The position numbers and the translations under genes were made by a program. Shown piece after piece: positions 42,296-54,419 of a stretch of DNA of 64,000 bases. The notes beneath the pieces were generated by a model that had not been told where the DNA came from, made no database searches, and saw only the letters and a program-made list of their open reading frames with translations. The DNA lies in assembly GCA_941918925.1 (NCBI GenBank), contig OW799233.1, positions 77,937,797 through 78,001,796 on the forward strand, given 5' to 3'. Source of the DNA: Phyto melanocephala (lineage: Eukaryota > Arthropoda > Insecta > Diptera > Rhinophoridae). Within the stretch, counting starts at the first letter, position 1, and the number at the start of each line of letters is the position of its first letter.

Positions 42296-43277
42296 ATATG
42301 TACAATTATTTAATTGTCAATGTAAAAATCATTTACTATAATTATAAGATTTAAAATCTTGTTGTAATGGAATCAAATAAATAAATAAATAAAATAAAAA
42401 TAAATACATTCGAAATTTAATGACTCTACGTCGATGCGTTTGGAGACAATTACATTTTATTCGTTGTTGGAAGGACACGGTTTTTTTTTGTTACCAACTC
42501 TTGCATTGCGAGCTATGATTCTCTTCCTAATATTCTGATTTAGCCCATTTATACCAAACGAACCTTGTGTATGTATTAAAAAAATTTACATCTTTAGCTT
42601 AATCGGTCCGACCTCTATCGTGCTTTAAAAAGACGAATGGACATAGCTAGATCGTCATAAAATGAAATCCCGATTCAGAATATATCTCCTTAATGGGTTC
42701 TAAAATTGATATTTCGATGTCTTACAAACGGAATGACAAATTGAATATACCCTCACCATTTTTTGTTTGTTGGAGGGTATAATAATATATTGGTTTGGAG
42801 TTTAAAGGATGGTTTAATTTTAAGGGCCGATGTTGAATGTGAACTACACCTAGACGTCAAATTTTTTTTCTGCATTTCGTTTGACATTTCTCAATTTTAA
42901 TCTAACTCAATTTGAACCATGGAATCGAGCAACGCCTTAAAGCTATTCAGGCTTATTATAAAAATGAGCGTTCAAATCAAAATGCATTTCGCGCACTTCG
43001 TAATTCGTTTGGTCAACATAATCGTTAAAATTCGTCCACAATCGGGAGAATTGTAAAAAATATTTAAATTTCAGCAAAAAAGTTCTGTATAAAATGTGAG
43101 AGAATCTGTGAATGCCTTCTTAGTTCGTTGAATGGAAAACATTTCTGTTTTTGCGATAGTGTGGCAAAAGAGCAGTCAACTTCGACTTATCATCGTGCCC
43201 AACAATAAAACATCAATATCGTCATTGAAAATTTGGACCATCGGATGGAGATCGCGGTCATACCAATATTATTATAA

Positions 43278-45594
43278 TAACAAGTAAGAGCACTATATTC
43301 GGCTGTGCCGAATCTTTTATACCCACCACCAATTTTGTGTTCATTTAAAGCACAATATTTATTATTTTGTTAATCGCTATAGAATAATCTCTTTATAATA
43401 AAATATGTATCACTTTCTTTGTAGAGGGTGGTTAAATTTTAAGGGCCCATGTTTAAGGTGAACCACATCTAAACTTCAACTTTTTTCTTGTATTTCATTT
43501 GACATTTCTCAATCTCAGACTAACTCAATTTGAACCGTGGAAAGATACGCAATCGAACAACGCTTTTAAATATTAAAGATTTTTATAAAAATGGGCGTTC
43601 AAATCAAAATGCATTTTGTGCACTTCGTGATTCTTTTGGTCAACATAATCGTTCGAATTCGTCCACAATCGTGAGAATTGTAAAAAATATTTAAATGTCT
43701 GCAAAGCAGGTCTGTATGAAATGTGAAAACATCTGTGAATGCCATCTTAGTTCGTTGAATGGGAAACATTGCTGTTTTTCACGATAACGTGGCAAAAGAG
43801 CAAGCAACCTCGACTCATCATCGTGCCCAACAATCGAGCATCAACAGTGTCATTGAAAATTTGGACTATCGGATCGTGGTGTGCCGCCTAGGTTGGGGGC
43901 CATTTGGCCGATATTTTGTTCCATACATAATTGAAGCATACAAATATTATCATTATAAAAATAAATGATAATAATTTCATAATAATTTTATTAAAAATCA
44001 ACATAGTCCCTTAAAATTAAACCACCCATTATAACTTCGGTATGCTAGTAAAATGTTTTCGAAAATTTAGTCTTTCAATGAAAGTGGCCGTTAAAATACG
44101 CGTGTCAATAAAGTTTCTGCTAATAAACATAACTTAGATATTTCAATATAATCCTTTAGTATTCCAAAATCTTTATTCATAGAGAATTTACATGAATTTA
44201 AGAGGAAGAAAGTGAATTTAAGGTTAAATTTTAAGGGCCACAGGGTGATTTAAAATATACATTCTCTGCATTTTTCTATAACATTTTGCTTTTAAAAGAT
44301 TTTCAAACGAAATAAGTTTTGTATAATTTTAAAATTTGTTATATTTTACTTAGGTCAAAATTTTCCTAAATTCCCATTTTTAATAGAGCATAACTTCAGG
44401 AGAACATAAGCATAAGTTGTTAGCGTGCCATCTAGTAGTTGCTAGTAGAGTCATCTATCTTATCATCTTTATCTTATATTTAGCTACAGTACAATAAATG
44501 ACGCAGTGTAAGATGAATAAATGGTAATATATATGACTAATATATTTTTATAAAAATTTAAGGAAAAAAGTGTGCGTGGCACATCTATTTTCCGTTATAA
44601 CGAAGACTTTGACCAAAAAGCCATGTTTGCAAAATTTCAGAATCGTACATATATACACTGTGCGGTATAAATTTTCGTACATTTTTATCTATAACTCTTT
44701 TCCTAATTCATAGATTTAAGCGATTTTCAGGGAAAAATATTCTTTTGACTCGATAAATATATATTCGAAGTTTCATTACTACGTTTATGCGTCTGGACAC
44801 AATTCAAAAGTGAAAGTGGGCGTTATAGTAGGCGTGTCAAAGTTGTTTTTGCTAATGAGTACAACTTAGGTGTTTCAATATAGTCCTTTATTATTCCAAA
44901 ATCTTTATTAATAGAGAAATTATATGAATTTTAGGAAAAACGTTATATGGGAGGTGGGCGTAAAAGTGGGCGTGGCACATTGATTTTCCGTAAGAACAAA
45001 TCATTTTACCAAACAGCCATGTATGCAAAATTTCAGAGTCGTACATCCAATTTTGTTGCTTTTATGACGTTTTTGTTTTTAAATATACCAAAAAATACAC
45101 TGTGCGGTATAAATTTTCGTACATTTTGATCGATTACTCCTCTCCTAATGCATAGATTGAGACAATTTTCGGGGGAAAATATTGTCTTTACCCAGGAAAT
45201 ATATATTCGAAGTTTCATGGGTCTACGTTAAGGCGTTTGGACACAATTCCATTTTATTCGATGTTCGAAGGACACGGTTTTTTCGACCTACTCTTGCTTT
45301 TCGAGCTATAACTCTCTTCCTAATATTCCGACTTAGCCCATTTACAATACCAAACAAACCTTGTCTATAAGAAAGATTCTGGCAAAATTTTAGCCCCCTA
45401 GCTTTTTCGTTGCGACCTCTATCGTGCTTTCAACAGACGGACAGACGGACGGACATAGCTAGATCGTCATAAAATCAAACCCCGATTCAGAATATATATA
45501 CTTTATGGGGTCTAAAATGGATATTTCGATGTGTTACAAACGGAATGACAAAATGAATATACCCCCACCATTTTTTTGGTGGCGGGTATAAAAA
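43278..45594 (-). mobile_element. Subfamily B DINE-like element, full length
   Basis: 3' end AACAAGTAAGAGCACTATA and hairpin TTCGGCTGTGCCGAA at 43278. 5' box GGTGGCGGGTATAAAAA at 45578. Contains its own Tc1-like unit (43427-44030) and an extra 300-bp block (44230-44560) with GTGCCATCTAGTAGTTGC that recurs at 45930. Confidence 0.78.
43427..44030 (+). pseudogene. Tc1/mariner-like transposase remnant inside DINE-like element
   Basis: Ends GGTTAAATTTTAAGGGCC and the reverse of it. 43759-43968 reads NVAKEQATSTHHRAQQSSIN then VIENLDYRIVVCRLGWG, the linker and C-terminal tail of Tc1-type transposases, without the catalytic core. Confidence 0.68.
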
Positions 45595-45652
45595 GAAATG
45601 ACAATAATTTGTGTCTTATTCAAAATCAACATCGGCCCTTAAAATTTAACCA

Positions 45653-45929
45653 CATTTTACATTAGAATAGATAAGGTAATAAAAATATAATTTGGTTAAA
45701 AATGTATTTTAAACATTCAAATACATGTTTTAAATCTACAGATGCACATTTTTTTAAAATATTTTTAAATCTTTAACCTCTTAAGACTGTGGAAACACAT
45801 ATGCATGTATGTTTAGGGTTTGGCACAAATTGTTACTCTAATTAATTTTTGTCAACAACTTGAGTCATTTTCGTTTTCACGAGCCCCTATTAAATTACTC
45901 TGTGGTTTGTGAAAAAAATAAAAGAGGTT
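45653..45929. other. Intron 7 sequence, no clear feature
   Basis: AT-rich. TTTAGGGTTTGGCAC at 45814 resembles a hAT end, but no partner was found. Confidence 0.35.
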
Positions 45930-46548
45930 GTTAGCATGCCATCTATTAGTCGTTAGTAGAGTCATATACTGTTTACGTGATATTTAGCTACAGTACAATA
46001 GTTGGCGCCGCACAGTGTTGCGAAACCAGAATTTTTTGGAAATCATATTGCCTAAACTGTAATTTTAATTGTATCGATGAGAAACTTCTACAGATTGGTC
46101 AGAATGAAATTCCAAACAGAATGAGCGAAAAAAAAATTTACACCAAAAAAAATTGTTGGGTCAAATTTTTAACAAAAGTCAAAAATAAAAAAGAAATTGT
46201 TCGAAAAATTTAAAAAAAAAATTTATTTTAATTCTTCTTTTATTTCTGATAGTTTTTAAAAATAAATTATAGGGTGGTCCGAACAAGAATTATAACCGTC
46301 AAATATTCATGATTTTTCGATATTTTTGAATAACTCTGAAATTTTATATAAAACCAAAACCTGGTAATAAAAAAGGTGGCAATAAAAGCTTTAATTTGAT
46401 ACCGGTTTGAAGTCAATAGCTTCAGTTTTAAGAGAGTTATGCTCATTTTTGTGGAGTGCTAGAATAGATGTAGAATAACAAAAAAACTTTGAAGATACTA
46501 TTTTATAACACAGGCATATTTTATTGCATTCTACAGAAAAATTACAAA

Positions 46549-47215
46549 TTACCAGTCATCTACCAATAAGTTCATTGCTTCCTCTGATAATTCCAGGTGT
46601 TTCTTCTCCTTCAGTATTCTCCTACTTGTGATTGCGAGATCAGAATTGGCGAGCAGATAATGTACTATGTCTTCACAATTGTCTTTTCTTGATGTTTTCC
46701 TCGCATGGTAAAGCCTTGTGTTTCTGAAGTCCTTGTTTCCTGCTTCCAATGCTTCTTCTGATAGTTGGCCAATGGGGACCAAAAATGAACGAATTATTTC
46801 AGTTCCATGAATAAGAACCTTGTGGACAGTTGGTGGCATATAATGCCACGAATATTTCTTTACATAGAGACCAGCAGTTTCTTTTCCGTACTTCGAGAAC
46901 TTATCGCAGTCTATCTTATATCCAGAAGTTATGGCTTAAAGAATACTAGAAAACCTTCTTATAAGTTCGGTATCTACTCCTGTGGCCAGAGCGGTTTTCT
47001 CAGGATCACTAAAGAATTTCCTTGCTGTGTTACCATCATTAGTTTTTCCACTTCCTTGTTTCACAACATCAACAGTTATTTGGAGCTGATCTTTCAGATT
47101 TTGTTGAACTTCCTATTTTCTTTGATCTCTAATAACCTTCTCATCTTCACTGAGCTTAGTTCTCTTTGTTTCCCCTGCCTTGCGCACAATATACCAAGCA
47201 GGAAAATAAACTACC
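46549..47215 (-). pseudogene. Transib (RAG1-like) transposase, C-terminal part, broken
   Basis: 46839-46549 reads MPPTVHKVLIHGTEII, LSEEALEAGNKDFRNTRLYH and ITSRRILKEKKHLELS. Upstream antisense: DGNTARKFFSDPEKTAL, TGVDTELIRRFSSIL, a stop at about 46934, then FSKYGKETAGLYVKKYSWHY. These are signature blocks of Transib transposases; the Glu-rich EEALEAGNK segment holds the last catalytic acid. The N-terminal two-thirds, including both catalytic Asp, are absent from the 2-kb element. Confidence 0.85.
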
Positions 47216-47357
47216 TAGACGTAAAGGCCGCATTCCACCATAGAAACAAAAAATAAAATAGTAAAACAACAGAGAGAGAGAAAGGAACCACCACAAGAAA
47301 ACACTATATATAAAGACGGACACACACGCGGACTAATTAGTGACAAAAAATAAAACA

Positions 47358-47386
47358 CTGAAGATGGCGATTAGCCGAAACCGGTC
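47358..47386 (+). other. Hammerhead-ribozyme-like core, weak
   Basis: CTGAAGA, a short GGC/GCC stem with a GATTA loop, CGAAAC and GGTC follow the order CUGANGA - stem II - GAAA - GUC. Stem III would be a minimal palindrome (CCGG) and stem I is only 2 bp. Such minimal motifs are known from Penelope-like elements, but no flanking element was recognised here. Confidence 0.25.
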
Positions 47387-48696
47387 TGAAAATAATAAAA
47401 ATTTGACGTGGGATGACGGAAATTCACCCGAAAACCAATATGATTAAATTATTCAATAAGTGATTCCGTTCTATTTCTATGGAATAAATACTGGGAGTGA
47501 TATACTAAAATCGCTATAACTCCCAGGAGGGCAGGTATGGGCAGCTGATTTTTTCACAGTTCGTTGAAAACAAATTATGTAACATTCCTGTAGTGGTTTG
47601 GAACTGGGACTCTTTGGGACTTTTTAGATATTGCTTACCTAACCCAAATTTTAAGGAAAAATGGACCTTTAGTCGGGTTTTCGCTCTAAAAAAGGTGCAT
47701 ATGAAAATGTCTCAAACAACATTCCTTTTTTTTTACAGAAGATACTTGTCCGAAGGCAGATTTTTTTTCCGAATCAAAATATCTGTCACCAAAATCAAAT
47801 GAGATCATTTTGAATACAGCCCTGAAATCCCCTCTTTTCGTGAAAATTTTTGTATATTTGACTTCTAAAATCAATTAAAAATCAACGGGCCAACATAAAA
47901 ACAAGCTTTATGTGTTTTTTGTTTACTTGGAATGTCTGTGACAAAATTGCATCATTGAAAACACTGAAAAAAATAATCGGAAAAAAGTTACTTTTCCACT
48001 AGCCGCAACACAGTGCGCCGTCTAAAATGAATGAATGCTAATGAATACGACTAATATATTTTTATATAACTTTAAAGAAAAAAGTGGTCGTGGTACATTT
48101 TTTCCCGTTATAACAAAGCCTTTGACCACGATTCAATGTTTGTAAAATTTCAAAATCGTACATCTTATTTTGTCAGTTTTATTACGTTTTAAATTTAAAA
48201 TATACACTGTGTGGTATAAATTTTTGTACATTTTGATCTATAATTATTTTTCTAATGCATAGATTCAAGCAATTTTTAGGGAAAAATATTGTTTTTACTA
48301 GAGAAATATATATTCGAAGTTTCATGACTGTACGTTAATGCATTTAGACACAATTGCATTTTGTTCGATGCTGGAAGAACACGTTTTTTTCAACCTACTC
48401 TTGCATTACGAGCTATAACTATCTTCCTAATATTCCGAGTTGGCCCATTTTTAATACCAAACAAACCTTGTGTATAAGATGTATTCTGGCAAAATTTGAG
48501 CCCCCTAGCTCTTTTGGTGCGTTCTCTATCGTGCTTTAAACAGACGGACGGACATAGCTAGATAGTCATAAAATAAAACACCGATTCAGAATATATTTAC
48601 TTTATGGGGTCTAAAATGGATATTTCGATGTGTTACAAACGGAATGACAAAATGAATATACCACCACACCATTTTTTTGGCGGTGGGTATAAAAAA

Positions 48697-49300
48697 GTTT
48701 AAATTTAGTATTTGATGTCATCAAAGAAAACGGCAATAAAAATTAAAAAAAGTAAATTATTCTAGGGCTGGATAATTTTAATTTTTGTTAAAAATAAGCA
48801 AAAACAAACTGAGACAGTCGTGTTTATTCGCTCATAACTCAGATAGTTATGGAGCCAATATGCTGATTTCCAATATCAATCTGCTCCCGAATATTTCTGA
48901 TATTTTCAAAGAGAAGATTTCAACATGCACGTGGACAGACAGTCAGATGACAAGATAAAGATAAAGCTTAATCGACTCCCCTTTTCATAAGCTTTTAGAA
49001 AATATATACTTTATGGGATCGGAAATGAAAATTGTAGAAATTTCACACGGACTGACAAACCCTTTTACACTGTCGTATAAAAACACACAGTGACACGGCG
49101 CAAACAATCATTCTGTGTTGGTTAACCAAAATTCTGTTGAATACTTGCCAAACTAAAAATAAACAAATGATTATTATAATAATGTTTTAATTGCTTTAAA
49201 ATATTTTAATGGGAAAATTCTTGAGTCAGTACTTAGTAACTTTTTTTAATTTTTATTGCTTTTCTTTTTTCTTTGATGACATCAAATACTAAATTTAAAC
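48697..49300. repeat. Inverted flanks between two DINE-like elements
   Basis: The sequence after 48696 (AAGTTTAAATTTAGTATTTG, then GATGTCATCAAAG) reappears inverted just before 49301. The arms, about 70 bp each, continue outward into two B elements in opposite orientation. Between them is a subfamily A fragment and 200 bp of unique AT-rich DNA. Confidence 0.7.
48800..49081 (-). mobile_element. Subfamily A DINE-like 5' fragment
   Basis: Antisense: GCTCATAACTCAGATAG, GGACAGACAGTCAGATGAC, ATCGACTCCCC and the TATACGAC start at about 49081. The 3' half is missing. Confidence 0.6.
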
Positions 49301-50436
49301 TTTTTTATACCCACCGCCAAAAAAATGGTGTGGTAGTATATTCATTTTGTCATTCCGTTTGTAACATATCTAAATATCCATTTTAGACCCCATAAAGTTT
49401 ATATTTTCTAAGTACAGATTTCATTTTAGAACGATTTAGCTATGTCCGTACGTGTCTGTTAAAAGCACGATAGAGCTTAAACCGAAAAAGTTAGGGTCTC
49501 TAATTTTGCCAGAATATTTATTATACACAAGGTTTGTTTATGAGGTAAATCGGTATATTAGGAAGAGAGTAATAGGTCGTAATGCAAGAATTAAAAAAAC
49601 AATGATCTTCCAACATCGAATAAAAAGCGATTGCGTCTAAACGCCTAGACGTAGAGCTATGAAACTTCGAAAGTATATTTTCTGAGTAAAGAAAAATATC
49701 TTAAAAGATCCTTGAAAATGGCTCAAATCTATACATTACGAAAGCAGTAATAATTGAAAATTTACGAAATTCTCTTTTTCGGTATATTTAAAATTTAAAA
49801 CGAATTTGAACTGAAAATTAGATGTACGATTCTGATATTATGCAAGCATTGCTTTTTGGTCAAAGTACTATTACTAACCGAAAATTAATGTGACATGCCC
49901 ACTTTTACACCGACCTTCCATCAGAAACTACTTTGACATGCCCGCTATAACGTCCATTTTCACGTAATCTACTATTAATGAAATTTAAAAAATCGTAAAA
50001 ACGACAGAATTAGATGTTTAATGATGAAATTTCGCACATTTAGATTCCTGATCAATGTTATTGTAATACCAGAAAATAAACGTGACACGCCTTCTGAAAC
50101 GACAACCTCCTTACGCTTTATCTTAAATTCATATAATTTCCCTATGGACAAAGCGTTTTAAAGAACAAAGGACTATATTGAAATATCTATGTTGAATTTG
50201 TTAGCTGAAACTATATTGGCATGCCTCATTTAACGCCCACTTTTAATGCAAGACTAAATTTACGTAAATATTTTACTAGCATATCGAAGTTATACAAAGA
50301 AAGTCGTACATATTTTAGTATAAACGGATTATTCCTGGCGCTTACTGTTAATAACAAAATAATGAATTTTGAGCCATAAAAGTACACAAAATTAATGGTG
50401 GATATAAAAAATTCGCACAACTGAATATAGTGCTCC
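49301..50436 (+). mobile_element. Subfamily B DINE-like element, diverged
   Basis: 5' box TTTTTTATACCCACCGCCA, GTCCGTACGTGTCTG, B core, ending GGTGGATATAAAAAATTC with a decayed hairpin (TTCGCACAACTGAA). No Tc1-like unit. Confidence 0.65.
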
Positions 50437-50439
50437 AAT

Positions 50440-51785
50440 AAAATTTAAAAAAAAATAGATGTACAATTTGATTTGATTCGATTACTTTTTACATAGTTTA
50501 CTATTAATGAAATTCAAAAGCTCATATATAGCTTTTAGGTTATTGTTATTATCAAATAAAGGTGACATGCCCACTTTAACGCCCACATTCCATATAACGA
50601 CTTATCTTAAAATCATATATTTTCTCTATGGAAAAACATTTCGGAAGAATAAAGGACTCTTTTTAAAGATATCTAAGCTTAGGTTAATAGTAGAAATAAC
50701 TTATACAGCCCAACTTTAAAGCGCACTACTCACATAATTTCGAATCAATGGTTTTTTGGTTAATTTTATTATAATGGCAGAAAAGAAAACTGAGAAGCAC
50801 ATTTTAACGCCCACCGCCGCCTTAATTTAAATTCATATTATTTCTATATGGACAAAATGAACTTTATAATAGATTATCTAAGTTGAATTCAAACATTAAT
50901 CATATTATTTTAAAATTAGAAGGTGCAATGCCCACACAATGTTTTTTTTAACTATCACTACAACATTGTAGTAAAAAAGGTTTAGTAGTATCATTTCTTT
51001 ACTAGAAATATTTAGGGTTTCAGTGTTAGACTAAATGTAAAAAAAAAAAAATAAATTAAAAGCAGTACTAGAAAAGCCCGGCGCGCGTTGCTACGCCCCT
51101 TTATGAATAAAAATTCATTCTGAATTAAAGTGCAAAAAGCTAAAAATTATAACTTTTTTTAACGGGTGTGGCACTTTCAACTTTTGTAATTACTAAACTG
51201 TATAGTAATGACAGCTCAATAGTGTGCAAAGTTTCAGAAAAATCGGTAAAGTGCAAGAAGCTAAATATTATAACTTTTCTTTATGGGCGCGGCCCTGCCC
51301 ACTTTTCTAATCACGAAATTATATAATCATGACAGCTCAATGTGTGTGCAAAGTTTCAGAAAAATCGGTCCAGTGCAAGTACCTCAAAATTAAAACTTTT
51401 TTAGAGGCGTGGCCCCGCCCACTTTTCTTATCACGAAATTATTTAGTCATGACAGCTCGTTATGTGTGCAAAGTTTCAGAAAAATCGGTCAAGTGAAAGT
51501 AGCTAAAACTGATTACTAATTTTGTATGGGCGTGGCCCCGCCCACTTTTTGCCACCCATAAACACTCCCTGAAATGTATACAACAACTTGCCAAAGTTTG
51601 AGTCCAATCGGTTTTATAGTTTCGGAGTCTATAGCTAACACACACACACAGAGTTTCACTTTTATATATATAGATAAAGCGATTACTCCATAGCGATCAG
51701 TGTTAATAACAAAATAATAAATTTTGTGCTGTTAAAGTACAGAAAGTTGGTGGCGGGTATCAAAAATTCGGCACAACTGTAAACT
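50440..51785 (+). mobile_element. Subfamily B DINE-like 3' part, split by a Helitron
   Basis: Core with TGACATGCCCACTTTAACGC and similar boxes from 50450. It is broken at 51068-51674 by a Helitron and ends GTTGGTGGCGGGTATC and TTCGGCACAACTG at about 51778, with the 3' hairpin incomplete. Confidence 0.55.
51068..51674 (-). mobile_element. Non-autonomous Helitron 3, with 120-bp tandem repeats
   Basis: Antisense start TCTATATATATAAAAGTG at 51674 preceded by A; end CTAG at 51068 followed by T, with a GC-rich hairpin (GCGCGCCGGGC region) near it. About four units of some 120 bp contain GTGCAAAGTTTCAGAAAAAT and GGGCGTGGCCCCGCCCAC. No coding capacity. Confidence 0.85.
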
Positions 51786-52740
51786 AATTTTTTGTTTTTT
51801 TTTTTTTTAAGTAATTTTTCTTTAAATATTCATTATTTTTATTGAATTATATGGAAATTTATTTCCAAATAGCAACGAGAAAAACTTATGAAATTTTATT
51901 ATATAAGTAACGTTTCTTTTTAAATAAAAACCTATTAATAAATAAATAATAATAAAAAAATTAAAGAAAAAACAAATTTTTCTTTTTAGTATGTCGCTTC
52001 TTTATTAAAAAATGGAACTAAACTTAATTTGAAATTTTTCCTTTTATTTATAAAATTTTGCCCAATTAAAAAAGGTAGCGTGTTTATAATATAATAAGCA
52101 AATTCCAACATTTTACAATAATTTTATTTTTTGCAATAATTGCACTATTGCAATTGTGGAGCAATAACTATATTGTATTTCTTTGGTCTATTAATAAAAA
52201 ATTGTAATCAATCATACAAGAGTTATTGCACTCTTCTCATTGTTTCTTTTTATTTTATTTATTAACTATGGTGTTAACTTATATGGAAATTTTTAATTTG
52301 CTGAAATAAGTATAATTAGTTTTTTATGTGTTGAAACTTTTTTGAAATTTCAAAGTTTACAACGGTGAATATAAAAATTCAATCTGGTCACACTGACGGT
52401 TACCTAAAATACTTCTATTCAAATGTTGTTAAACTTAAAATTTGTGCTTATATTTGTTTAGCGTTAGTTCTTTTTATTAACGTAATATCAAAAACGTGCA
52501 TTTTATAATGAATCAAATAATATTAAATAATACTAATACTTTTAAATCCACAGTCATTAAAGGATTGCTTTTGTAATTTTTTTAATATAAATATCAAAGA
52601 AAACTGGACGAGTAAATGCGTTATTGGAACTTGAAAGTGTCAGATAGTTGAATTTTTCGTTCAATAATAGATACAGCAACATATAAATAGTAAGTATTTA
52701 GGTGCTCTTTGTATTTTTTGCAATAAGAGAGTAAAAATAA
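51786..52740. other. Intron 7 sequence, no feature
   Basis: AT-rich. TTGCAATAATTGCACTATTGC around 52134 is a local inverted repeat. No coding or element signal recognised. Confidence 0.5.
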
Positions 52741-53259
52741 GATGACTGTAGCATTTTTATGTCCACCTTAGAGCGATTCTAAACTTCTCTAGTTCTTCCC
52801 CAAAAATTTGTCGACTTTATCTCTTTCGCTTTCAGCTTTCTCGTTTGTTACCAACGACACTTGGGCCTAGGGTTGCCATATTTGAAAAGTGAAAAAAAGT
52901 ACATTGAGGGAGAAAAAACAGTACTTTTCAAAAAAAAAAACAGTACATTTTTTTATTTATTGATAACATAACTTTTACTTCAATACATCACATTTTTATT
53001 TAAAAAAAGTTAATAAGAAACATAAAAACATGTAAAAACTATGAGAACATAACGGTGACTTAACTTTTAATTCAATACATCACATATGTTTTAAAAATAA
53101 GTAAAAAAATAACATAAAACACATATACAAAACTATGAGAACGTAAAAAAAAATATTGCATTTGTTTTAAAATGCAATACATATATAGATCGAGTCGAAC
53201 TACAAATAGTATCTTAAGTTACTAACGTGGTCAAAAACACAAATTAAACGTCGTTTTTC

Positions 53260-54090
53260 ATAAGTAAGAGCGCTATATTCGGCCGTGCCGAATCTTATAT
53301 ACCCTTCACAACGTGTAGTCATGCAATAACAGTAGTTTGTGTCACCATTCATCCCATATGAAATACGTACATACATATAAAAACATACATATATAAAACA
53401 TCCCATTGTAAAATTATAAATTCACGTATGTATGTTAAAAAAACAAAAAAAAAAAAAAAATAATAAAAAAAATTTAAAAAAAAATTTAAAAAAAAATTAT
53501 TATATATATAATATATATAAAACAAAAAAAAAAAAAAAAAATTAAAAAAAAAAATTATTCAAAAAATAATAATAAAAATATTAATAATATATTAAATAAA
53601 AAATAAAAAAAAAATAAAAAAAATTAAAAAAAAAAATTTTAAAAAAATTAAAAAAAATTTTTTTTGGCTCAGCTGGGATTCGATGCCACGTTTTCTCTAA
53701 CCAGTATACACGTTTGTATGTATGTAGTATGTTGTTGTTGTAATGTTGTTTTTGTAAAAAAAAAAATCGAGGTGGTCGTGGGTTTTTGCTCATATCTCAG
53801 TTGCTTATGTACCGATGTTTCTGATTTTCAATACCGATATACTCCCGAATATTTCTGATATTTTAATACTTTACCCGGGTCCAACCTATGTCGGGGGGCT
53901 TCAAAAAGTTGATTTTAACATACACACGGACAGACGGTCAGACTGACAGACTGACAGAGCTTAATCGACTCCCCTATTCGTAAGCTTTCAGAAAATATAT
54001 ACTTTATGGGGTCGGAAATGAAAATTGTAGAAACTTCACACGGAATGACAAACCTATATATACCCTTTTCACTGTGTGAAGGGTATAAAA
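53260..54090 (-). mobile_element. Subfamily A DINE-like element, full length
   Basis: 3' end AAGTAAGAGCGCTATA and hairpin TTCGGCCGTGCCGAA at 53260; CCTTCACAACGTG. The interior has a long A-rich tract (53430-53680), then GAGGTGGTCGTGG, GACAGACGGTCAGACTG and the start box GTGTGAAGGGTATAAAA at 54090. Confidence 0.78.
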
Positions 54091-54419
54091 ATAATCTAAT
54101 GTATTTCAAAAGTTAGTAATTAAATTTCAAAAATAGTAAATAGAATTTCGAAATTGGTAATTGAATTTAAAACACTACGATTTAAATTTTGAAAATATCT
54201 ATAATATGTAAGTTCAATTGATTTGTTTCTTTAAATTACAATAATATTCCATTAATACTTTTGGAATACTATTTATAACTTAAAATATATCAATTGTAAT
54301 TGACAAATTATCAATTTTTAAGTAGACTTACTGCCATTATTACAACTTGCCGTTAGCTATAGGCAGGATTTTATTTGGCAGATAAATGGCCTTGCATTAT
54401 AAACCCTTAATTTATTATA

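Larger units (their letters stand above)
37682..42402 (+). mobile_element. LINE (CR1/Jockey-like group), 5'-truncated and twice interrupted
   Basis: RT coding 37722-38695 and 40636-41094, then a hAT derivative, then 3' UTR and an AAATAAATAAAT tail at 42375-42402. Tail type and RT motifs fit the CR1/L2/Jockey group. Interrupted by a Harbinger element (38696-40635) and a hAT derivative (41095-42295). Confidence 0.75.
37167..42783 (-). mobile_element. Subfamily B DINE-like element split by a LINE
   Basis: 3' end at 37167 (AGCACTATATTC, hairpin TTCGGCTGTGCCGAA) runs to CCAGGAAATATATATA near 37681. The core resumes at about 42403 (ATTCGAAATTTAATGACTC) and reaches the 5' box GGAGGGTATAA at 42783. 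The break falls in the same AAATATATATTCGAAG stretch that is continuous in other copies. Confidence 0.7.
42800..45652 (+). mobile_element. Tc1/mariner-like MITE, split by a DINE-like element
   Basis: Left end GGATGGTTTAATTTTAAGGG (about 42803), right end GGCCCTTAAAATTTAACCAC (about 45630). Coding scraps between 42900 and 43260 match those carried in DINE-B copies (FRALRNSF and HRAQQ type). The DINE-B copy 43278-45594 sits in the middle. Here the unit stands alone rather than inside a DINE-like repeat. Confidence 0.6.
46011..48015 (-). mobile_element. Transib transposon with CACAGTG ends and CGCCG duplication
   Basis: Left end CACAGTGTTGCG, right end (reverse) CACTGTGTTGCG, flanked by CGCCG at 46006-46010 and 48016-48020. 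CACWRTG ends and CG-rich 5-bp duplications are diagnostic of Transib, the relatives of RAG1; CACAGTG is also the V(D)J recombination heptamer. Transposase remains lie antisense at 46549-47215. Confidence 0.9.
45930..48696 (-). mobile_element. Subfamily B DINE-like element split by Transib
   Basis: Left part 45930-46010 carries the GCATGCCATCTATTAGTCG block. The right part 48016-48696 continues through B core, GGACGGACATAGC and ends in 5' box GGCGGTGGGTATAAAAA. The left end is truncated or undefined. The same junction is continuous at 44410-44560 in the neighbouring copy. Confidence 0.65.

Noticed and set aside
46807..47256. 149-codon + strand ORF
   Set aside because: Opposite strand of the Transib transposase; the antisense reading matches the family, this one does not.
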